Position numbers and translations under genes: made by a program. Below, one piece after another: positions 23,704-36,214 of a stretch of DNA of 64,000 nt. Below the pieces are notes generated by a model, which saw nothing but the letters and a program-made list of their open reading frames with translations, had not been told where the DNA came from and did no database searches. This stretch comes from Gossypium raimondii (taxonomy: Eukaryota; Streptophyta; Magnoliopsida; Malvales; Malvaceae): the NCBI RefSeq assembly GCF_025698545.1, contig NC_068575.1, positions 61,265,980 to 61,329,979 of the forward strand, in the 5' to 3' direction. Positions within the stretch are counted from its first letter, which is position 1, and every line of letters begins with the position of its first letter.

Positions 23704-26700
23704 ATGCATCAGTCACCGGAGATTTCATTGGCTCGAGCTAGGAGCATGCCGGCGGGGACTTTACCGGTATGTGAATCAGGAACTGCGGCGAGAGTGACGA
23801 AGGGAGGATCCGAAGGCACCGTCGCCGGAATTTTCTAGAAGTGAACTAATAACGGCAAAAAGTAATGGAGATCGAGGTGGTTTTCGCTTCGTAATAGTGT
23901 TATCTTACTCCAAGATTCACCGGCCGCAGGCGCTAAGCCTCCTCTCTCCGACCGGTGACGTCAGATTGATAGGTGATATGTATAACCAATCGGATTTCGA
24001 GAAAAACGAAAATCAAATTAAAAAATTGCAAAAAGAAAAAAAAATGAACCAATAATTATGATGCTAATGTAATTCTTTTTTATTTAGAGAGAGCTTAATA
24101 TAGTTAATATTTTGATTCAAAAATATTAACTGGTGTTAGCAATTTTTGTCATTTTATACTAATTTTAGTGCCCTAAAAGTTGCATCTGAAGCAATTAAAT
24201 TGTGAATTGTTAGGCATTTGATATCTTTTATAGCTAAGAATAAGAAAAAAAAAAAACAGGGGAGGGGGGAATTAGGAAATTGAAGAGCAAGAACCGTAGG
24301 TTTCTTGCATTTTCTTGTAGTTTTTACCGTAAGTTTCTTCTCTGAATTTTCTTTTTGTTTCTGGGATTTCAATTTTCATGTTTAATCTGATATTTAATAG
24401 AAAAGTTGAAGTCTTTTTTGAACCGATCAACGACGATTCAACAGATTGAAATTTGGTCTTTTCCTTTTCCTTCTTTTGCATTTAATCTTTTAGTTTTAGG
24501 GAAAAAGAAATGATGAAACGATGTATACAAATTGCATGTTGACGAATTGGAGTTTCAATTCTTTGTTCTTCTGGCGATTCTAGAAAATTTTCAGCAAATT
24601 TATACGTACCTTTTTATCTGTGGAAATTTGGTTTTGTATATGTTCCATTCATCCATTTATTCTGCAAATTTATTTGCTGTTATCATGAAATGACTGCATA
24701 AACACACACATACACGTTCATGGTGATCATGTGATCTGCTCTTGTAGCAGATGTCGTCATTTTATCAACTGATAGGCTCAAAAAATGTTTGCTTGAGGAG
24801 GGAATCAGTGACAACCTTGTAAAGGATTGTGACCAGATTAAGCTCTCATTATTTTTTAGGTCTGCAAGTTCTTTGTGAAGAAATATCTAATTTGCTTGAC
24901 ACTTTTAAGGCAGTTTAAGGTGATGAGAACTTAGTATGTTATTTTTGAATGCAAGTGTTTCATCTTTGGTTGTTCTTGAACTTAAAAGTTCTCAAAATGA
25001 ATGATGAAATGCCATAATGGTTTGAGATAAACTATCATTGTAGTAATATCTGTTTCTTTTTGTTACTAACTTTTTGTACTGTTTTCTCATAGCCTGATAT
25101 ATATTGCTTTGGGGCTTCTCGGAATTCAGTGCAACTGAATCATCTGATGAAGATGAAACCTCCTTCTATGACACAAAACAGTATTTCACCGAACTCGCTG
25201 TTAGTTTTCAATGCTTAAGAAGGGCAGCTGATCGAGCAGATAATCAGAAAGAAACTGAAAATTATTGTGGAAAAGATGCATGGTGATAAAGAAGATTGTG
25301 ATTCTGGATATCCTCAAATCGAAAGGCGAAAAAAGCTTCCCGATCCAGTTCTAAGAGAGAAAGGGGTTAGCCTTTGGTCTCTGATCAAAGACAATGTGGG
25401 AAAGGATCTGACACGAGTTTGTCTCCCTGTTTACTTCAATGAGCCAATATCATCCCTTCAGAAATGTTTCGAGGACCTAGAATATTCGGATCTTTTGGAC
25501 AGAGCATACAAGTATGGAAAAGAAGTACGTTATTCATGCATTTTATCTTAAATTTCCGGGTTTCTGTTGATATATGCATGCTATTTTCTTCAGGATTTTA
25601 TAAAGTTTTCAAACAACTATAAACAACATAAAGGAAAATCAGTATTAGCGTTTGTAACAACTATCAAGTGTTCCTTGCTAGCTTTTTGAGGGTGATGTTG
25701 TTTCATGTGCCTCTTAGATTTGTTGGATTTTTAGACTTGTTGAGATGATTATTATGGTTTTGATGAACATCAACAGCTGCTCTTGCTTTATATCTGTGCT
25801 ATCTGATTGTATGCTCTATTTGGAAATTTTCTGTTACTTCCTCAGGGGAACAGCCTCCAACGGATTCTTAATGTTGCTGCATTTGCTGTTTCCGGGTATT
25901 CTTCTTCTGAAGGCCGGCATTGTAAGCCTTTCAATCCTTTACTAGGAGAAACTTTTGAAGCGGACTATCCTGAAAAAGGACTTCATTTCTTCTCTGAGAA
26001 GGTCAGTCTTCAAGATCTATCAACTCAGCTTGCTTCATATTAAGAAACAGGCACTTATATTGAACTTAAATTTATAAATTAAGAAACATAAGTTAGGTTC
26101 CACCTTCCAAAGCAGTTGTCTCGATTTATCTGAATGCGAATGTGCAAATATTTATGTCGAAGTTTCATAGAGTAAATGACTTACCTTCCAAGTTGCAACA
26201 GGTTAGTCACCATCCAACCCTTCTTGCATTTCATTGTGAAGGCAAAGGGTGGAAATTCTGGGGTGATAGTAACCTCCGCTCGAAGTTTTCCAGGCGTTCA
26301 ATTCAGCTTGACCCTGTTGGCGTTCTGACCCTGGAGTTTGATGATGGTGAAACATTTCAGTGGAGCAAGGTATGCACCACTGGGCTACATATTTACTAGA
26401 TGTGCTATTTCAGGTTTTCCCATGTTCTAGCTTCCACTTCTTTTTACGTGCTATAAATTGTTCGAACTTCATTCTTTGCAGGTAACTACTAATATTTATA
26501 ATCTCATCCTTGGTCAAGTGTATTGTGATCACCATGGATTGATGCAAATCCGTGGGAACAGCCAATATTCATGCAAACTCAAATTCAAAGAGCAATCTAT
26601 TATTGAGCGGAACCCTCACCAGGTTAATTGTCAATCTGAGTTCTTCATAAGTTTCTTTCTAGTAGCTCAGTTCAGTTATCTTTAATTTGTACCAATACAG

Positions 26701-27682
26701 AAAAAATGATAATATGACAGTGCTTTATCCTGGTTCTATTAGTCTACGTTAAGCGTTTTTAAATAGTTATTTTCTCTAATAATTGTTTATCCTGTCCTAC
26801 ATTTACTTAGGTCCATGGATTTGTTGAAGACCATTCAGGTAAAAAGGTTGCTACATTATTTGGCAAATGGGATGACAGCATGTATTATGTCAACGGTGAG
26901 GTGAAGGGGAGTGGCAAGCCAAAGGTCTGCTGTCCTTCAGAAGCCACCTTGCTATGGAAAAGGAATGAGCCAGCTCCTAATCGGACTCGCTACAACTTAA
27001 CATCATTTGCGATCACACTAAATGAGATAACACCGGGGTTGCAGGTAGAGATTATGAATTGAATCACTTTCTCATAAGCATTTTCTTTTTCCTCTTATGC
27101 ATATATAATTGTTTTCTATAGCTTTGTCTGATCCTGGGTATTTGATCATGGAATTAAGGAGAAGCTCCCACCTACAGATTCTAGGCTTCGACCAGACCAA
27201 CGTCATTTAGAGAACGGGGAATTTGATGGAGCAAATTCAGAGAAACAACGGTTGGAAAGGAGGCAAAGAATGGTACGTTCCCACCTTGTCAATTTTCACG
27301 TATACATCCTGGATCGGTAACTATCTCGTAACTTACAAATCAATTATAGTGACATTCGTTAGAACTAATCAATAACTTGTTTTAGAAACTTCCTTGTTGC
27401 AAGAGGCAACTCTTACTGCAGTGAGAAATGAATCCTCAAACTAGTGACATAATCAGATTTAGAGTACTGCTTTTACCAGTGAACTTCACTCTGCATTCTT
27501 GTCTTGCACAGTCGAGAAAACTACAAGAAAGTGGCTGGAAACCTAGATGGTTCCGGAAAGATGGTAACGGAAGCTACCACTACGTGGGCGGATATTGGGA
27601 AGCAAGAGAGCAGGCGAACTGGGATGGATGCCCAGATATATTTGGTGAATTCAATGAAGAAACTGTTGATTCCTCTGGATGA
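23704..27682 (+). pseudogene. ORP1/ORP2-type oxysterol-binding-protein-related gene, 5' half dead
   Basis: ORPs move sterols and phosphoinositides at membrane contact sites. Plant ORP1/2 types have an N-terminal PH domain, a coiled region and a C-terminal ORD. Here the first exon starts at ATG 23704 (MHQSPEISLARARSM) and reaches the PH start (TKGGSEGTVAGIF). In-frame stops follow at 23836, 23842 and 23863, while PH landmarks WRSRWFSLRN and, in another frame, GDVRLIGDMYNQ remain. The middle exons survive in pieces: STDRLKKCLLEEGISDN (about 24760-24830), LQVLCEEISNLLDTFK in a shifted frame (about 24860-24915) and EFSATESSDEDETSFYDTK (about 25121), itself out of frame with the next ORD codons. 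The ORD exons from 25276 on are clean. So the full-length protein cannot be made. Only the 5' part decayed, which suggests loss of the PH end came first. Confidence 0.82.
25276..27682 (+). CDS. Intact ORD (lipid-transfer) portion of the ORP gene
   Basis: Seven exons join in frame with GT-AG borders: 25276-25524, 25846-26001, 26202-26369, 26482-26622, 26811-27044, 27159-27272, 27512-27682, giving 410 residues from the first in-frame ATG. It covers a complete OSBP-related domain: [57 protein letters not shown], the family signature EKVSHHP at 134-140 (histidine pair for phosphoinositide phosphate), [11 protein letters not shown], and KPRWFRKD and [12 protein letters not shown] near the end. Whether a transcript starting inside the locus makes this ORD-only protein is unknown. 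Short ORD-only ORPs do exist in plants. The alternative is that it is simply the not-yet-broken half of a pseudogene. Confidence 0.6.
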
Positions 27683-29139
27683 TAACTCGACTCGTATTCA
27701 ACACTTGCATCCATTTCAAAGTAACATGGTTGAACATCTATATTCTAGCTGCCATTTTTTGATGCAACTCTTTGGTTGTCATTTAGACCTGATTATTCAT
27801 ACATGTACTGATCATGTAGAATGAACAAACATTAAGGGATAATCATGGAGCACATTCAGACAAACTTTGATTCCAGATTACCGCCATTATCTGTTCTCAG
27901 AGATTGCAGACCAATTTTCAGATGTTCATCCCATGAGGCAACCAATATTTGGACCTGATGCAGCGGATGAATAAGGTCAGTCCCTTCTGTAACATTCTCT
28001 TGTGTGCAAATATTTTTGTGTAATTGTAATTAATTTCTTCATATTCATTTATTCTAAAGCTCCTTCAATCGAGAAAGCTAATTTCATTTGATAATATGAT
28101 TTGTGTAATATAAAAGGAATTATTTCATTATCTTAGGCTTACCTGTTATATTTGCTTAGGATTTTCTGGATATTGCTTTTTTTCAAAGGTCTGAAAATGG
28201 GAAACACAATATTGCAACATTTTGTTTGTATTTTGGAAAAATTTCAAACTTTGAGGGAAAAAAGAGAATATATAAATATAAAAATAATTTTGGTCTTGTT
28301 TTCTTTTACGTTTTGGTCTAGAACAAATGCTTATTATTTTATTTATTTCTTTTATATTTTTGCAGAGAAGTTAATGGAAGTTCAAGGGATTCAAACCATA
28401 TATAATGAAAGTTTTTGTTTTGAGAAAATGTTAATTTTATTGATTCAAACATCGATTTTTAAAAATATAATGTATATAATTATTGATTTAATTGTAATAT
28501 TTCATTTGTAAATTGATAAATTTCACCTTTTGAATTTATTCATTTATTATGTATTACATTTGAATCCAACAGAAATGAGAAGCATATTAATGAAAATACT
28601 ATTGGTCTCACCATTTTTTGTTCTTCCTAATTGCGGTAATAATCTATTGGTTTTATCACCATGCGGAATTGTCTCCCTCACGTTGAAGGGCGGCGTTAGG
28701 GAGAGGCATGGCTTCATTTAAAAAAGGTAATAAACCCGTGTATTCAATAATTGTAAAATTATAAATTAATATAACCATAAAATTGTATTTTAATTTCTAA
28801 AATATATAATTTAATTTTAGTTTCTTTAAAAGAATAGATTTTTTGCTTCACTCTTACTCTTGTTTATCACATGATGTCAAAGTTGGTTAATACGATTGAC
28901 TTTTAACAATCGGATTAAAACTATATTACATTTTCTCTTAAATGAAATCGATTCCTTTAATACAAAAAAATAATTGCTAAAACTGTTAATTTAAATAATA
29001 ATACAAAGTAATAGTTGCTAAAAGCTATTAAATTAACTCTTTTAGACTGAAAATCGAGTTCAAACATTTTAATTATTTTATTTTAATTAATTAGTGATTA
29101 ACATATCAAACATAAGATAAGTATAAAAACCGAGCTCAT
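27683..29139. other. ORP 3' region and spacer; source of a duplicated block
   Basis: Probable 3' UTR and downstream DNA of the ORP gene. The part from about 27950 to 28480 (GACCTGATGCAGC..., TTTTCTGGATATTGCTTT, TTTTTGCAGAGAAGTT, ATATATAATGAAAG) recurs at 49875-50300. A small GC-rich patch lies near 28660-28710 (CTCCCTCACG ... GGCGTTAGGGAG). No gene is seen. Confidence 0.6.
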
Positions 29140-29345
29140 TTTTCATTAGAAATAGGGGTAATCGCGTGGAACCCATGGTAGGTTCTAAGCTCGCCCGTGA
29201 CACTCCCAGTCAAATCCAGCTACAAAACATCCATTGACAACATGCCAATATCTCCAACACTTTGCACCTACAATACGCCATTTCTGAACCGAATAAACAA
29301 AAAAAAGGTTGGTTGGCAGTAATTATTAATATGGAAGCATCTCGA
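29140..29345. promoter_or_regulatory. Conserved distal upstream block of HyPRP gene 1
   Basis: A GC-richer block with GCGTGGAACCCATGGTAGG, CTCGCCCGTGACACTCCCAG and CATGCCAATATCTCCAACAC. It recurs upstream of HyPRP genes 3 and 4 with few changes, ending 700-1120 bp before each ATG. It is either co-duplicated spacer or a retained control region; function is inference. Confidence 0.35.
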
Positions 29346-29949
29346 AATGGTGTGTTTGCTTTTGCTTTCTCATATTATGCTTCAGATTCCATGCCTTATT
29401 TTAGAACAAAATTCCTGTACCATCAATGATGTATATTGGAAAATTGACTAAATTACGAGTTTGATTAAATAAGCTAATGGAGAAAACATTTTTTAATGTC
29501 GGTAGTAAGTTTAGTACTGCAATATTAAGTTGCATATTGGGAACTTAGAATAAATTATGAGTTTAATGTGAATGAAGTTCAGTAAATCTGTTTAGAGGGT
29601 ACTAATGCCTCAAGAAGAACATGAAAGGTTTGACAAAGAGTGTAATCCATTTTGTCTCTACTTTGGCAGTTTGTAAGTTGTCACTATCATGCTTATATTT
29701 TGGAAGGACATGGAACATTACAATGGGGATATTCATTTAAAGTTAGCCTAAGGCAGATCCACAAATTATTGATCCTATAGGAGCAATGGTAACATGGTAG
29801 TGTGTTAATTTCCACCTCACAGATCACAAACATCCAAACTTCACCAGCCAGCTTAAAAAAGAAAAAGAATCAAATTGATTTATTCTACAATTTTGATCAA
29901 TTAACCTAACATTTAAAAAAAAAAAATCCACTAGCCTTCTTTTAAACAC

Positions 29950-29956
29950 TATAAAA
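29950..29956 (+). promoter_or_regulatory. TATA box of HyPRP gene 1
   Basis: TATAAAA within CACTATAAAACCCC, 89 bp before the ATG's adenine and in the same place in all five paralogs. A shared block just upstream (CCTAACATTTAAAAAA, CCACTAGCCTTCTT) probably belongs to the core promoter. Confidence 0.8.
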
Positions 29957-30044
29957 CCCCCATCCCATTCGCTCCAAGTTCCCATCCTCAAAACACACTC
30001 TAAGCAAAGAAAGCAAGCCACTAGGGTTTTAAGAGAAGATCAAA

Positions 30045-30455
30045 ATGGCTTCAAAAAAATCAGCTTCCATGGCCTTCTTTTTAGCACTCAACATTCTCTT
30101 CTTTTCCCTAGTCAGTGCTTGTGGCTCTTGCTCTTCACCCACCCCTAAACCAAGGCCAAACCCAAACCCCAACACCCCCACCCCTACTCCATCCGCACGA
30201 GGCAGGTGCCCTAGAGATGCCCTCAAATTAGGTGTATGTGCCAATGTGCTTAACTTAGTCAATGTCACCGTTGGTTCACCTCCAGTGATGCCATGCTGTT
30301 CCCTTCTCAATGGCCTTGTCGACCTCGAAGCTGCTGCTTGCCTTTGCACTGCTATTAGAGCTAACATCTTAGGCATCAACCTTAATATCCCTGTTTCTCT
30401 TAGCTTGCTCCTCAACGTTTGTTCAAGGAATGTTCCAACTGGGTTCCAATGCTAA
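30045..30455 (+). CDS. Hybrid proline-rich protein (eight-cysteine motif), array gene 1
   Basis: 136 residues, intronless. Order: signal peptide 1-25 (cut likely after LVSA), short Pro/Asn/Thr-rich linker 31-50 ([13 protein letters not shown]), then an eight-cysteine 'hydrophobic seed' domain with Cys55, 65, 84-85, 99, 101, 126 and 136 in the C-C-CC-CXC-C-C order. This is the DC2.15/14-kDa HyPRP family, small secreted proteins of the cell wall or plasma-membrane face linked to development, stress or lipid binding; exact roles are mostly open. It is nearly identical to gene 4, including the linker, and lies first in the array, about 2.4 kb after the ORP stop codon. Confidence 0.95.
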   Translation: MASKKSASMAFFLALNILFFSLVSACGSCSSPTPKPRPNPNPNTPTPTPSARGRCPRDALKLGVCANVLNLVNVTVGSPPVMPCCSLLNGLVDLEAAACLCTAIRANILGINLNIPVSLSLLLNVCSRNVPTGFQC

Positions 30456-31247
30456 TTAAGTCATCACTTTTCCCTCCATTCTTTCTCAACTTCCTTATGG
30501 TGTTTGTGTGTTTGGTTTTTTTATAAAGTTATGATGTCATAACTCCATTGTTTTAGTTTGTATCATTGTTGCTTTAATTTCCTTGGGAGAATTGATACAG
30601 AATAATATTTTTCTTCAAAGTGTTTTTCTTTGAGTGTTTATTATATCTCTAAAGGACATGAAAAAGCTTGTATTATTCAATCCGTTCTTCTTGATTCCTC
30701 GTCAAATTATTTATATGATGTCTACAGCTAATTATGGCAATGAATTTTATATCTAATTATAAATAAGTAAAGTTGGGAATTTTTTATTTTATTTTCATCC
30801 CGCAAAATATCTCCTTCATTCTTATAATTTTCAAATCCGAAATGGAAACTCATTAAAAAATAGAAAGCACATTTTTTGAGTCCGTGACTCAGGATTTGTT
30901 GAATCAGATGTAAGCATTTGAAACTAAAAAAAGACATTACTGCACCAAAAGGCAATCATTCCTTCCACTTTCTGTTAACATTTCCATTTCCACCCAATTC
31001 AATACATTAACGTTGGTTATTTTTTATATTTAAAAATAGATAAATTATTCCATTTATATTAATTGTATTTATGTGAATAAAAAATAATGTTTAGTGTTGA
31101 TGTGAAAATGTATTTATGAAATTAAATCTATTTTTTATTTATTTTGAGCAATTCATTTTTTAAAAGAAAAAATTAGTAGGTATATAAAATTCAAATTTGA
31201 TTTAAATTTGGAGACTGATAGTTATATGTTCAAGTTTTTTTTTAAAT
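30456..31247. other. HyPRP gene 1 downstream region
   Basis: 3' UTR and spacer. A conserved downstream block near 30900-30960 (GATGTAAGCATTTGAAACT, CTGCACCAAAAGGCAA) also follows genes 3 (about 48400) and 4 (about 53080), so the duplicated unit includes downstream DNA. Confidence 0.5.
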
Positions 31248-31395
31248 TGTGGATTGAGTTTTAACTCGATTGGCACGGGTATTGTTGTCTATGCAGGAGG
31301 ACGTGAGTTTGAGTGTGTTGAAGTTTAGGCATTATCTTAAAAGAGAACAGTCATGATCAGAATCTATAACGAGATTGTTTCAAAATTATATTATA
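31248..31395 (+). mobile_element. tRNA-related SINE
   Basis: A-box-like ACTCGATTGGCACGGGT and B-box-like ACGTGAGTTTGAGTGTG lie about 35 bp apart, as in internal pol III promoters of tRNA-derived SINEs. The body then matches the copies near 54560-54730 (minus) and 55945-56095. Ends are approximate and no target duplication was settled. Confidence 0.55.
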
Positions 31396-31660
31396 AATAC
31401 CTGTGAAAATAATTTTTTATTAATACATAATCATATCTCGGCGATAAAATAAATCATATAATTTAGTATATTAAATATATTTAACGTAATTTATTATACC
31501 ATTTTATTCATTAAAACAATAAACTTAACATACAAATTATTCATCAATTAATAGGTGAAAACTTTATACTAAAATTATATTAAATGGACAATCGTATGGG
31601 TATGCAAATGTTATTCCATAATGTCATTTTACAATTAATGGTTAATTATTGGGACTGATG

Positions 31661-32291
31661 GAGAGGTGTACTTATGAGACGGATTGAATTCGAGATGGGT
31701 TTAGATTAATTTTTAAATATGACTTTAGTCTAATCCAAAAATAAACTTATTTTTTATTCAAGTCCGACCCAATTGCTCATGTTTAATTTTTTACATTAGT
31801 TTTTATTTTAAAATAAACTTTTTAAATAATGTAATGCACTAAATACATAAAAAACACTAAAATAAAAAGTTTTTAACACATTAAAAATATTTATATTAAT
31901 AAACACTGCCATAAATATAATTAATATTTTATTATATTAAAACACAAATAAATATAATTTTAAAAATTTTATATTTTCGGTTGGGTTATTTAATTGGGTA
32001 ATTTTTTTTTTAGGTTTTGAGTAATGGGTTTAATTGTTATTGGGTTAGTGATTAAATATAAATATAAATACATATAATTATTATTTAGCATGTATAATTA
32101 ATATAATTATTTTTATAACATAATATATTCGGGTCGGGCCAAGCATAAGCCAAAAAATCTTGCCCATATAGAAATGGGTCTTAAATTTGACTCAACCCCA
32201 TTTTTTAAGCACTGTATTTTTGTTTAAACCTTCATATTTTTTTGGTGAGCCTTTAAGCTTGAACGGGTGGTCCGACCCATGAACAGATTTG
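31661..32291. mobile_element. Degraded hAT-type MITE
   Basis: Inverted ends GAGAGGTGTACTTATGAGAC and (right, inverse) CAAATCTGTTCATGGGTCGG match the 22645-23127 element in layout, with internal GGGTCGGGCCAAGC and TTGCCCATAT stretches. The possible 8-bp target duplication is GACTGATG / AATTGATG (6 of 8). It is clearly older than its relative. Confidence 0.55.
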
Positions 32292-33030
32292 AATTGATGT
32301 AATAACTACATAAGTTGTTTTTAAAAATTTTTAAAAGAGTAAAAATAAAGAATCTTATTTGAGAAAATATTAAAATATTATTTTGCTCTCTGCAGTTCAT
32401 TTAAATAAAAACATTTTTCTTCCACAGCATTCTCTTTCATAATCGAAACCATCATTTAAAAAACACTTGTTGTTTGTCTGATTGTCTGTCTCAAATTTGA
32501 CATCTTTGGAAGATGTTAATCATACTAAAAAACTAAAAACATCATAATTAAAAAGAGAGGATAATTTATGGAAAATATGCAATAATGATATATACTGCTG
32601 TCAATTTGCCAAAAAACTAAAAGAAATATCGCATTGGTACCAAAAATCTTATATAATTCTTGATTTATGGATGATTTAAAATTTATTTTAAGTTAAATTA
32701 TTAAGTTGATATATTATTTAAAGTTGTTAAAAGAAGAATTAATATATAAATCATTCATATCTGAAATGTCCATTCGTCATTTCTTTTAATTAGTTATAAT
32801 CGAGTCATTACAATATGTCATAAATTTATAACTATCAAATATTTATAATTGACAAGTTGTGAATAAATTTTTATTAATCAAATATTATAAAGTTTAATAA
32901 ACTATTTTCTTATACTTATAATTATTATATTTAAGAAATGATTCACTTACTCTAATACAAAAGTATACTGTCATAATTTTTTTTATGAAATATTTTTGTA
33001 ACTTTAATTTTTGTATAATCACATCTAGTT

Positions 33031-33031
<1 letters not shown>

Positions 33032-33069
<38 letters not shown>
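33032..33069 (+). repeat. TAA microsatellite
   Basis: An uninterrupted run of about twelve TAA units in AT-rich spacer between HyPRP genes 1 and 2; a likely polymorphic marker. TA runs also occur near 33838 and 34000. Confidence 0.9.
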
Positions 33070-33349
33070 GGGTTAAATGAATTAGTCTATATAGACATTG
33101 AAATGATCAATTTATTATTCTATTCGGACTATTCTTTTATATATAATTTTTTTCATTAGATTTAATTCGGATAAAATAAGTTTTATGTGAAAAAAATCCG
33201 AATCTAAACTAAGTTGTAAGATTCGAGTGATAATATCAACCCAAATCGAACCAAACCGAATACATCGGTTCAAACCGGTTTATTGATTTTTTTCCTTAGC
33301 CCTACGAGATATGTTTGACGGCAAAAATGAAATTGAAAATAGACTTCTA

Positions 33350-33685
33350 TTAGGTTGGGTACGAAGTAGGGTTTAGAATTAGCTTGGGTTTGAGTTTTAT
33401 TGAATGAGAATTGGATTTAGTTGAAGGATTTTGAGTTTAGGGTTAAATTATATATTTATATTTTATAAATATAAATAGTATATTTATATTTCATATAGTA
33501 TTAGGGTTAGGTCGGGTTCGGGCTTAAAAGATTCTATCTAAAGCTTGACTTGAATAAAAAAATAGGTTTAAACTTGTGCCAAAGTCCATTTTTCAGATTT
33601 TGTATTCTTATATAAACCCTCCCATATTTTGAGCAGGCCTTCGGGCTTAAAGGGTAGCCCCACCCTTAGATAACTCTATGCTTAC
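33350..33685. mobile_element. Possible hAT-like remnant
   Basis: It contains GGTCGGGTTCGGGCTTAAAAG, AAACCCTCCCATATTTTGAG and GGCCTTCGGGCTTAAAGGG, resembling the interior of the GC-rich hAT MITEs here. Ends are not resolvable. Confidence 0.35.
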
Positions 33686-34282
33686 GTTCCTACTTATATA
33701 TATTTATTATTAGTTTTTATCTCCTAAGTTGCATGTGTTTTTTTGTATATATCTTTTAAAATATACTCATTTAATAATTTAAAATAAAGTTTAAGATCTA
33801 TAATATTGGACAAATAAAATTATTATAAATAATTTCATATATATATATATATATATATGAATTCTTGATTTTAATATTCATTTATGATATTATAAAGGTT
33901 GTAAAATAACATAAATACAGTACGAAAACATAACTAACTGCCGTTTCAAAAGGTAATAAACCTTAATAAACAATGTAAAAAGCATACATAATATTATATA
34001 TATATATATACGCTATGAAAAGGAGATTAAGTACAGTTTCGAAAAGGTCATAAATTTATTATCATTGAATGCAAACTTAATGCATTAACGCATCGTTAAT
34101 TTCAATTCTACAACAAACTTACTACAGTTCTAACCTAACAGTTCTGGCCTAACATTTAAAACATCTTTATAAATTTCTTAAAAGACTATTTTTTTACTAT
34201 TATTAGTTTATAATTTTATACCTTTTAAAGGGTAACAAATAAATTTTTAATTTTAGGGTGATTGTTTTGGTATAGTTCTAGT

Positions 34283-36214
34283 TAGGGATGAGCAAAATTC
34301 TATTTGACTCAAAAAATAAAATAAAAAATTGAATTTTGAATTATTCCAATTGAGTTAATCAAATCAACTTGATTTTTTTTTAAATTTCGAGTTTGAATGA
34401 AGTTAATTTTTCGAATTCGAATAACTCGAATAAACCAAATACTAAATCCTTTTACTTCCTTTCTCCCAACCCCCCTCAAACCCTTTTACTTTCTCCCAAA
34501 AAAATTACTTTTCCTCAAACCCCCAACTATGGGTGAGCATTCGATCGAATCGAATCGAATCGAATCAAAAATTTTCGAGTTAATTGAGTTTTCGAATCTC
34601 ATTTTATCATCCTAACTTTATTTGAAGTTTTCTCTAATCGAGTCGAGTGAGATGGAATTCGAATCGAATCGAATCGAATATATTTGTTCGAGTTAAATTT
34701 TAAAAAATAATTTTGGGTCCTTATAACCATTGTCACCCATCGTAATAAAATTTGTCTACCTTAATCGATTTTGTTATTAACTTTCATCACCTCATAATTT
34801 ATTTATTAATTTTTTATATCTTGATTAGCTTCTTTGCTTGCTTAGTTGTTTCAATTATCTTGATTCTTGTCACTATGTATTTTGGAATTAAAAATATATT
34901 AAATGTAAAAATATGATTTTTAATAAAATTTATTTTAAAAATAAAATGTGAAATTGATACTAATATAAAATTTTAACACGAATATTTTGTGGCATAATTA
35001 ATAATTCAATTTTAATATAAATATTCAATATGACTAAACAATTCAATAATATAAATAATATAAAATGTGAAATTTAATTTAATAATATAAATAGTAAATA
35101 TAAATAAAATTATTACTATTTATGTTTAGTGATTTTTTGGATAATTTTGATTTTTATTTGAGAGTAAAGGGTGATAAGTAAAAGTTTAGGGGAAAATAAA
35201 AAGTTTTGAGGAATAAAAGTTTGAGGGAAAGTAAATAGGGGGAGTAAAATTTTGGAGGGAAAATATTAAAAAAAAATTGGAGGGGGGAGGGTTTGGGGTA
35301 GGTGGGAGGTGGGAGGTGGGATGGGAAGGGAATAAAAGTTTTAGGGGAAAAGTGGGAAGGAGTAAAAATTTTGGGAGAAAATAAAAGGTTTTGAGGGTTT
35401 TGGGAGTAAAATTTTGATGGGAAATAGATTTTGGGTAGATTGGGGGGTTGGGAGGAGAGGGGAGTAAAAGTTTTGGGGGGAAAGTAGGAAGGAGTAAAAG
35501 TTTTGAGGGAAAAGTAAAAAGGTTTGGGAGTTTAGGTAAAACTGTCAAATATTATAGTTTGATATTCGAATTATTCGAATTATTCGAGTTATTCAATTGA
35601 AAACTCAACTCGATTCGAACTCGAAATTGAAAAAAAATTGAGTTGATTGAATAACTCGATTAACTCGAATAACTCGATTCGCTTAACTCGAAATTCAAAT
35701 TTTTTTCGATTTTTTCGAATCGAATCGAGTTTTGCTCACCCCTACCCCCACACTTTTTTCCTTTTATTTTTTTCCCAAAACTTTTACTTCCTCCAAACCC
35801 CATAAACTTTTTTTCCTTTTGCTTTTCCTCTTAAATTTTTACTTTTTCCTAAACACCCAAAAACTTTTTAAAAAAAATTTATGTCTACTATTTATATTAT
35901 TAAATTAAATTTCACATTTTTACTATTTATATTATTAAATTGTTTAATCATGCTGAATCTTTATCAATTTTTGTTAAAATTAATTTATTGATGATGCTAT
36001 AAAATATTCGTGTTAAACTTTTTTGTTGGTATCAATTTCATATTTTTTAATTTAACTTGAACAAATATATTCGATTTGATTTGAATTTCATCTCACTTGA
36101 CTCGATTTGAGAAAATTTCAAATTGAGTTAAGATGACAAAATAAGATTTGTTAATTCGATTAATTCGAAAATTTTCATTCAATTTGATTCGATTCGGTCG
36201 ATCGCTCACCTCTA
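34283..36214. mobile_element. hAT-type MITE (outer element), split by a relative
   Basis: The left end TAGGGATGAGCAAAATTC and right end GATCGCTCACCTCTA are inverse versions of a TAGRGGTGAGC terminus, with GAATCGAATCG-type sub-terminal repeats. 8-bp flanks GTTCTAGT (34275-34282) and CTTCTAGA (36215-36222) agree at 6 of 8 bases, as for an old hAT duplication. Its own sequence is 34283-34527 plus 35745-36214; the rest is the inserted element 34528-35744. No coding frames are supportable. Confidence 0.7.
34528..35744. mobile_element. hAT-type MITE (inner element) nested in the outer one
   Basis: 1217 bp with inverted ends TATGGGTGAGCATTCGATCG and CGAGTTTTGCTCACCCCTA and long CGAATCGAATCG/ACTCGAATAACTCG arms. 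Flanks CCCCCAAC (34520-34527) and CCCCCACA (35745-35752) are a near-match 8-bp target duplication. The interior has a striking purine-rich strand (35160-35540) of imperfect TAAAAGTTTTGGGGGAAAG units. It belongs to the same broad family as its host element. Confidence 0.75.

Noticed and set aside
30029-30415. Long open frame antisense to HyPRP gene 1, with equivalents opposite the other four genes
   Set aside because: It is conserved only because the sense codons are conserved; there is no start context, domain or separate promoter. Treated as a shadow frame.
35186-35548. 120-codon minus-strand frame rich in Pro and Leu
   Set aside because: A by-product of the purine-rich imperfect repeat inside the inner hAT element.
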